A DNA stretch of 64,000 nucleotides from Prorocentrum cordatum (Eukaryota > Sar > Dinophyceae > Prorocentrales > Prorocentraceae), in assembly GCA_963575745.1 (NCBI GenBank), contig CAUYUJ010019103.1:112501-176500 (forward strand), read 5' to 3'. Below are positions 57,453 through 64,000 of this stretch, piece after piece. Below the pieces are notes generated by a model. It saw nothing but the letters and a program-made list of their open reading frames with translations, did not search any database and was not told where the DNA came from. The translations under genes were made by a program, and so were the position numbers. Each line of letters starts with the position of its first letter. Positions within the stretch are counted from its first letter, which is position 1.

Positions 57453-57605
57453 GGATGAGGATGATGATGATGATGCTGATGCTGCTGCTGCTGATGATGA
57501 TGATGCTGATGCTGATGCTGATGCTGCTGATGATGATGCTGCTGATGATGCTGATGATAATCATGATGATGCTGATGATGATGATAATGGTGATACTGAT
57601 AATGA

Positions 57606-57639
<34 letters not shown>

Positions 57640-57734
57640 GGTGGTGATGATGATGATGATGATGATGATGACGACGACGATGATGATGATGATGATGATG
57701 CTGATGATGATGATGATGGCTGATGATGATGATA

Positions 57735-57794
<60 letters not shown>

Positions 57795-57805
57795 GCTGAT
57801 GAGGC

Positions 57806-57850
<45 letters not shown>

Positions 57851-57930
57851 GGATGAGGATGATAATGAGGATGATAATGAGGATGAGGATGAGGATGAGG
57901 ATGAGGATGAGGAGGAGGAGTTGGAGGAGG
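57375..57930. repeat. (GAT)n microsatellite
   Basis: GAT triplets with GCT and GGT changes, passing into GAG triplets. 57940-58215 is unique DNA with no gene seen. Confidence 0.97.
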
Positions 57931-58221
57931 AGGAGGACAGTCAGAAGGCCAGCTGGAAGAGTTCTTGCATTTCTATTTTGCTACCCTCTCCTTTCTGGTA
58001 TTCGTTGTCTGCCCACACCGGGCCCACGGCGATGTTTTATCTCATGGCTCCGTCGGGGCCTCTTCCTTCCTTCTCCCCCTCATCTTTCTTTCCTTTTACT
58101 TCCATATATCCCCGCCTCTTATTTCCCCTCCTCCCCGCGAGACGAGAGTGGGTCGTCAGGGACTCAATAGAATTCCCTCGTGTTCCTCCTGCTGCTGTTG
58201 CTCCTCCCCCTCCTCCTCACG

Positions 58222-58406
58222 GCCCGGTAGAGGGAGGAGGACGGAGGAGGAGGTCGGAGGAGGACGGAGAAGGACTGCGGACGTCGGAGGAGGACGAAGG
58301 AGGAGGGAGGAGGACGGTGGAGGACGGAGGAGGACTGAGGAGGACGGAGGAGGACGGAGGAGGTCGATGGAGGAGGAGGAGGAGGAGGCGGAGAAGCAGG
58401 AGGAGT
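58222..58406. repeat. GGAGGAC-type repeat
   Basis: GGAGGACGGA words of 9-12 nt. Confidence 0.9.
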
Positions 58407-58407
58407 A

Positions 58408-58414
58408 GGAGGAC

Positions 58415-58456
<42 letters not shown>

Positions 58457-58754
58457 GGATGAGGATGAGGATGATGATGATGATGATGACGACGATGATG
58501 CTGCTGATGATGATACTGATGATGATGATTATGCTGATGATGCTAATTATGATGATGATGATGAGGCTGATGCTAATGCTGATGATGCTGATGATGCTGA
58601 TGACGCTGATGATGCTGCTGATGATGATGACGACGATGATGCTGCTGATGATGATGCTGATGCGGATGCTGATGATGATGATGATGATAATGATGATGAT
58701 GCTGATGGTAATAATGATGATGCTGATTATGATGATGATGCTGATGATGATGAC

Positions 58755-58785
<31 letters not shown>

Positions 58786-59141
58786 CTGATGCTCATGCTG
58801 GTGATGATGACGATGGCGATGACCATGCCGTTTGTGATGATGACGCTGATACTGATGACGATGATGATGATGCTGCTGCTGATGATGATGATGATTGTGA
58901 TGATTGTGATGATGCTGCTGATGATGCTGATGATGATGATGATGATAATAATGATGGTGCTGTTGATGATGATGCTGATGTTGATCATGACGACGATGAC
59001 GGACGACGATTTTGATGGTGATGATGAGGCTGATGATGATACATGTTGCTAATGATGGTGCTGATGATGATGACACTGATACCGATGATGATGCCGATGA
59101 TGATGATGCTGCTGGTGCTGGTGATGCTGCTGCTGCTGATA

Positions 59142-59178
<37 letters not shown>

Positions 59179-60333
59179 CGATGCTGATGATGATGCTGAT
59201 GACAGTGATGATGATGATGCTGATGAGGCTGATGATGCTGCCGACGGTGATGGCGTTGATGGTGATGCTGTTGCTAATGATGCTGATGATGCTGATGCTG
59301 ATAATGATGCTGATGATGATGCTGATGCTGATGATGATGGTACTGCTGATGATGACGATGATGGTGATGCTGCTGATGCTCAGTATGCTGCTGCTGATGA
59401 TGGTACTGATGATCATGATGCTGCTTCTGATGATGCTGATGATGCTGCTGCTGATGCTGATGCTGACCATCCTGATGATGATGGTGATGATGCTGCTGCT
59501 GATGCTGCTGCTGATGTAAGTGATGATGATGCTGCTAGTGATGCTGATGGTGATGTGGAAGACGATGAAGATGCTGCTGCTGATGATGATGCTCATGCTG
59601 ATGCTGATGCTGCTGACGGTGATGATGTTGCTGCTGCTGAAGATGTTGATGCTGACAATGATGATGCTGATGGTGATGCTGATGCTGCTGATGCTGCTGA
59701 TGCTGATGCTGATGATGACGATGACGATGATAGTGATGATGGCGATGATTACCATGATTATGATGATGCTGACGATGCTTCTGATGATGCTGACGATGAT
59801 GCTGCTGCTGCTGATGATGATCAAGATGATGATGCTGCTATTGATGATGACGACGATGATGCTGATGCTGTTGATGGTGATGATGATACTGATGCTTGAG
59901 GCGATGCTGATGAGGATGCTGCGGCTCATGATGATGAAGATGATGATGCTGCTGATGCCGCTGATGACGATGATGATGATGCTGATACTGATGACGATGA
60001 TGATGCTGATGCTGATGATGCTTATTCTCATTCTTATGCTGATGTTGCTGCTGATGAGGATGATTATGCTGCTGATGACGATGATGATGATGAGGATGAT
60101 GCTGTGGAGGATGAGGATGCTGATGATCATGATGATGCTTATGTCGTTGCTGCTGCTGTTGTTGATGATGATGACGGCGATGCTGATGCTGATGCCGATG
60201 ATTCTGATGTTGCTGCTGATGATGATGGTGATGTTTATTTATGATGCTTATGATGACTATGCTGATGATGCTGATGATGACGATGAATATGAAGAAGATG
60301 ATGATGATGATGATGCTGATGATGATGATGATC

Positions 60334-60369
<36 letters not shown>

Positions 60370-60473
60370 CTGATGATGATGATGATGATGATGATGATAA
60401 TGATGCTGATTCGTGTGATGATGATGACGACGATGATGGTGATGCTGCTGCTGATGATGATGATGATGCTGAC

Positions 60474-60528
<55 letters not shown>

Positions 60529-60558
60529 GATGATGATTGATGATGATGATGATGATGC

Positions 60559-60652
<94 letters not shown>

Positions 60653-60691
60653 TGATGATGATGATGATGACGACGATGATGATGATGATGC

Positions 60692-60762
<71 letters not shown>

Positions 60763-60782
60763 CTGATGATGATGATGATGAG
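58408..60782. repeat. (GAT)n microsatellite with GCT changes, ~2.4 kb
   Basis: The longest triplet tract of the window; GAT/GCT in the first 1.8 kb, purer GAT after 60290. Confidence 0.97.
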
Positions 60783-61060
60783 ATGAGGATGAGGAGGTGG
60801 AGGAGGAAGAGAAGGACGAGTAGGAGGAGATGGAGGAGGAAGAGGAGGAGGCGGAGGAGGAGAGGAGGAGGGGGTGGAGGAGGAGGAGGAGGAGGGAAGG
60901 GGAGGAGGATGAGGAAGAAGAGGAGGAGGAAGAGGAGGAGGATGAGGACGAGGGAGGAGGAGGAGGAGGAGGAGGAGGAGGAGGAGGAGGAGGAGGAGGA
61001 GGAAATGAAGGAGCAGAAGGAGGAGGAGGAGGAGCAGGAGGATGAGGAAGATAAGGATGA
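60783..61060. repeat. (GGA)n microsatellite
   Basis: GGA triplets ending about 120 nt before exon 7. Confidence 0.95.
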
Positions 61061-61177
61061 GGATGAGGCGGCTGCTGCTGCTGCTTCTCTTGCTGCTGCT
61101 TATCCTGTCACTGTTGCTACTCATGGTCTTGGCCTGGACCCCCGCATCCTGCCCCTTCTCCCCCGCGTCGCCTTGAG

Positions 61178-61218
61178 GAACCCGTCCTGCCGCAAGTGCG
61201 GCAACCCCAAGCCCGAGG
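61178..61218 (+). CDS. Zinc finger gene, exon 7 (finger 2, second half)
   Basis: Joined to exon 6 it reads FGR-NPSCRKCGNPKPE-G, the exact end of a RanBP2-type finger (RNxxCxxCGxPKP). The acceptor is GCCTTGAG|G after a strong C/T tract (61135-61175). I place the donor at CCCGAGG|GCACCT (GC) because its phase fits exon 8 and gives a close-packed second and third finger (PKPEGDW). The frame also stays open through TLDVFGNPA to a possible GT donor at 61248. Confidence 0.75.
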
Positions 61219-61326
61219 GCACCTTGGACGTGTTCGGCAACCCCGCGGTCGGCGGGGGTGGAGGACCACCTACGAAGATGCCAGGCTGCGCCCTCGGATG
61301 TCGTCATCGAAGTAGGACGAGCTGGC

Positions 61327-61426
61327 GTAGGAGGAGGAGGAGGAGGAGGAGGAGGCGGAGGAGGAGGAGAAGGAGGGGGAGGAGGAGGGGGAGAAGGAGG
61401 AGGAGGAGGAGGAGGAGGAGGAGGAG
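61327..61426. repeat. (GGA)n microsatellite
   Basis: GGA triplets adjoining the satellite module. Confidence 0.95.
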
Positions 61427-62254
61427 GACCAGTGTAAACCCAAGAGTCATCATCGATGTTGGAATGAACCCTCCCCCCAAGCTCCCTCTTCATAGGCCCC
61501 TACAAGGTTCATTTTCACTGAGGGAACTTCCTCGTTGAAAGAGACAACAGTCTGAAGACCATGATGCATGCCAAAACATCGGTCTCGGGATTCCAACGCC
61601 ACTGATCAACCTGACTGTTGCGTCTTGACGATCCTGAATCGTGCTGGAACGCCGTTCTTGGGACTAGAACGCCACGAATCAATGTATCTGTTGCACCGTC
61701 ATGAACTTGAATGCTTCCAAACGGGAACCCGTGAAGCTCTTGCAAATCTTAAACACGCATGCGCGCGGCGCTAAGGCGAGAGCCTCATTTTTGACAAGGC
61801 GCCGCCCTGAATCCGTGAAACTCTTACACATGTTAATGTGCGCGGCGCTAGGGCGAGAGCCGACTTTTGAACAGAAACCGCCCTCAATCCGTGAAGCTTT
61901 GACACTTTTTCCAACAGATGTGCGCGGCGCTAGGGCGAGAGCCACATTTTGAAAACGACCCGCCCTTCATCCGTGAAACTCTTGTACATTTTTTCATACG
62001 AATGTGCGCGGCGCTAAAGGCGAGAGCCGGCATTTTGACAACGACCCGCCCTCCATCTGTGAAACTCTTGCAATGTTTTAAAACGAATCAGCGCGGCGCT
62101 AAGGCGAGAGCCACATTTCGGAAACCACCCGTCCTTCATCTGGGAAGCTGTTGTCAATTTTTATACCTCAGGGTCGTAAGTGGTGAGGAAGTCCTAGGCG
62201 AAACGCCCAGACCGCCCTGAAAACTGGCCCGGGCATGCGACAAGGAGAAGTTAT
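61427..62254 (-). repeat. 83-bp satellite family, copy 3 (inverted)
   Basis: On the - strand it has the same fixed ends as copies 1 and 2: CTCCTTGTCGCATGCC in place of CTCCCTGTCGCACCCC at one end and GGGTTTACACTGGTC at the other. Five satellite units (GCGCGGCGCT on the + strand at 61763, 61840, 61922, 62006 and 62091; spacing 77-85). Both ends abut GGA/TCC triplets as in the other copies. Confidence 0.9.
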
Positions 62255-62261
62255 TCATAAG

Positions 62262-62404
62262 GAAAAGGAGCGGAGGAGGAGGAGGAGGAGGAGGAGGAGG
62301 AGGAGGAGGGAGGAGGAGGAGGAGGAAGAGGAGGAAGAGGAGGAGGAGGAGGAGGAGGAGGAAGAGGAGGAGGAGGAGGAGGGGGAGGAGGAGGGGGAGG
62401 AGGA
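62262..62404. repeat. (GGA)n microsatellite
   Basis: GGA triplets running up to exon 8. Confidence 0.97.
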
Positions 62405-62419
62405 GTGCGCGCCGCCGAG

Positions 62420-62462
62420 GCGACTGGCTGTGCGGCGCCTGCGGCGACCACCAGTTTGCGAG
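62420..62462 (+). CDS. Zinc finger gene, exon 8 (finger 3, first half)
   Basis: Phase 1 to 2: GDWLCGACGDHQFAR. The acceptor is GCCGCCGAG|G and the donor TTTGCGAG|GAGCGC (GA), at the same place in the finger and in the same phase as the donor of exon 6. The second half (RNxxCxxCG) was not found to 64000 and should lie beyond the window. Confidence 0.6.
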
Positions 62463-62884
62463 GAGCGCCGCCGTCGCGCGCGCCGTGGCGGGGGGGAGGA
62501 GCAGGGAGCAGGGCCCCCCAGAGGCCCTTTTCTTGGCTCGAGGCACCGCGCGTTTTGTCTCGGGCCAGGTCTTGTCCCTCGTGGTTCGAGGCTTTTATCT
62601 CCAGGTTTTACTCGGAGGGTTTTCGAGGGCTTGTCGAGGGCTTTTTCGGGGGGGGGGGTCCGGGCCACGTGCTTCGTCTCGGGCCAGGTCTTGCTCCTCG
62701 CTTTGCTCCTTCCGCTCCTGCTCTGCCCCCTCGCCTCCCCCCTCTCCGACCTTCGCCTCTCCGGCTCCTCGTTTATTTCTGCCTGGGCCCCCCCCTCGGG
62801 GCGGCCGCGTTCGCGGCGAGGCAGGGGTCCGCGATTTTTTCCCGAGTTCGTGTCCTGCGCACCTCCGGGTGTATGACCTCTTGC
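62463..62884. other. GC-rich intron stretch, no gene assigned
   Basis: Unique DNA with repeated TCTCGGGCCAGGTCTTG (at about 62557 and 62669), a ~110-bp direct repeat. No exon recognised. Confidence 0.4.
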
Positions 62885-62888
62885 TAGT

Positions 62889-62940
<52 letters not shown>
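62885..62940. repeat. (TTGC)n microsatellite
   Basis: About 13 TTGC units; the open frames here are artefacts. 62945-63480 shows no gene. Confidence 0.97.
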
Positions 62941-63484
62941 ATATGTCATTTGTGCATCTTGGGAGGTGTCAGGTCATGTGTGCGGCCATGTGGCCGACGG
63001 GGTGTGTTCGAGTGAGCCAGGGCAGGACGAACGGGACAGGTGTGTTCCACTTCCATCCCTGGCTTCCGGGCCGTACCATTGATGCTCTCCCTTCCTCCCT
63101 GCCTGCGCGCAGACGTGACCACGACAGGTGTTATCACCATTGCCACCTCGTCGTCTCACGCGGTGTTTGTATTGCTCCTTTGCCGACGATGTCGAGCTAG
63201 ATATTTAGTTTTAGTTGTGTGCACGATTGGCAGATAGCACGGATCAAAATTGCGGATGCAAATGTGGAAGGAGGAGTGATAGTAAGAAATTTATGGCGAG
63301 AATTAGTAGGCATACGGTGATGCGACGGAGAGGGAGGAGGATTGGCAGGAGGAGCAGGGGGAGGGGCATGCGACGGTGAGGGGTACGAGGAGCTGGACGA
63401 GGATTCTGATGAGGTGGATGTGGATTCCTGGAAGGTTTAGGAAGGGCGACATCGAGGCGGATGCGAAGGATGGGCACGAAAAGG

Positions 63485-63840
63485 AACACAATGGGAGAAG
63501 GATGAGGAGGAGGAGGAGGAGGAGGAAGCGGGATGAGGAGGAGGAGGAGAAGCACGTGGAGGAGGAGGAGGAGGACGAGGAAGCGGGAACAGGTGGAGGA
63601 GGAGGAGAAGGAGGAGGAGGTGGAGGTGGAGGAGGAGAAGGAGGATGATGATGAGGAGGCGGTGGAACATGATGGGATGAGTGAGACGATGATGAAGAGG
63701 AGGAGGAGGAGTAGGAGTAGGAGTTGGAGGAGGAGGATGAGGAGGAGGGGGAGGAGGGAGGATGAGGAGGAGGAGGAGGAGGAGGAGGAGGTGGAGGAGG
63801 AGGAGGGGGAGGAGGGATAGGAGGAGGAGGACACGGGAGG
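63485..63840. repeat. (GGA)n microsatellite
   Basis: GGA triplets with AGC and GAT changes. 63841-64000 is AT-rich low-complexity DNA. Confidence 0.95.
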
Positions 63841-64000
63841 AGGAATCTTTTTATTCATAATTCTATTCACGAATAAGAAGAACAATACTACGAGGACAAC
63901 TAAGGCAGCACATTCAACAACGACTATACTAATACGAGCGCTAATAATATTGACATGATCATACTATTAATAGTGGTAGGAATAATGCCAATACTAATCG

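Noticed and set aside
62980-63010. Second half of zinc finger 3 in SCVRPCGRRG
   Set aside because: C-x3-C spacing and two residues too few after the second Cys.
62889-63200. Cys/Leu/Ala repeat protein
   Set aside because: It is a read of the TTGC tetranucleotide repeat.

Overview
The window is nuclear DNA of a dinoflagellate. The decisive evidence is an exact copy of the 22-nt dinoflagellate spliced leader at 39186-39207. Supporting evidence is the very high GC in coding islands, splice donors of the GT/GC/GA kinds, endless trinucleotide microsatellites and LINE retroelements with C-terminal RNase H domains. A Prorocentrum-like species would fit, but I cannot prove the genus. A 100-N scaffold gap lies at 29510-29609.

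Layout. 1-3.4 kb holds a GC-rich probable gene of two exons (1613-1782 and 2252-3371) whose intron carries a foldback element. 4.3-7.9 kb is a tandem array of 0.8-1.2 kb repeat units. 8.6-10.6 kb is a broken, gag-like coding region, followed by minisatellites, including a 30-bp repeat of about 48 units at 13.1-14.5 kb, and an acidic exon-like island at 14.5-15.1 kb.

From 16.95 kb to at least 62.46 kb I read one giant gene on the + strand. Eight tiny exons (482 nt in all) are scattered through about 45 kb of microsatellite-filled introns. Joined, they keep one reading frame across all seven junctions and give a Gln-rich N terminus followed by three RanBP2-type zinc fingers. Fingers 1 and 2 are each rebuilt perfectly across introns of about 17 kb and 4.1 kb. 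The gene runs off the part of the window I can read: the second half of finger 3 was not found.

The introns of that gene hold the rest. Intron 2 has a decayed LINE reverse transcriptase (20.1-20.6 kb). Intron 3 has a LINE remnant with fused ends (26.7-28.9 kb) and the scaffold gap. Intron 4 has a 6.55-kb LINE (39186-45738) that starts exactly at the spliced leader, ends in a short ATTTAGTC-type tail and is flanked by a perfect 15-bp target-site duplication, so a trans-spliced LINE mRNA was reverse transcribed and inserted. It encodes zinc finger and coiled coil, apurinic-type endonuclease, reverse transcriptase (YIDD intact), RNase H and a C-terminal zinc motif, but is broken by one stop and about six frameshifts. 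Introns 4-7 also carry foldback (MITE-like) elements, a 1.7-kb inverted structure, two of the three copies of an 83-bp satellite family (the third is in intron 3), and long GAT/GGA/TCC tracts. Almost all long open frames in these tracts (poly-D, poly-S, poly-P, poly-L, poly-E) are microsatellite artefacts and are not annotated.
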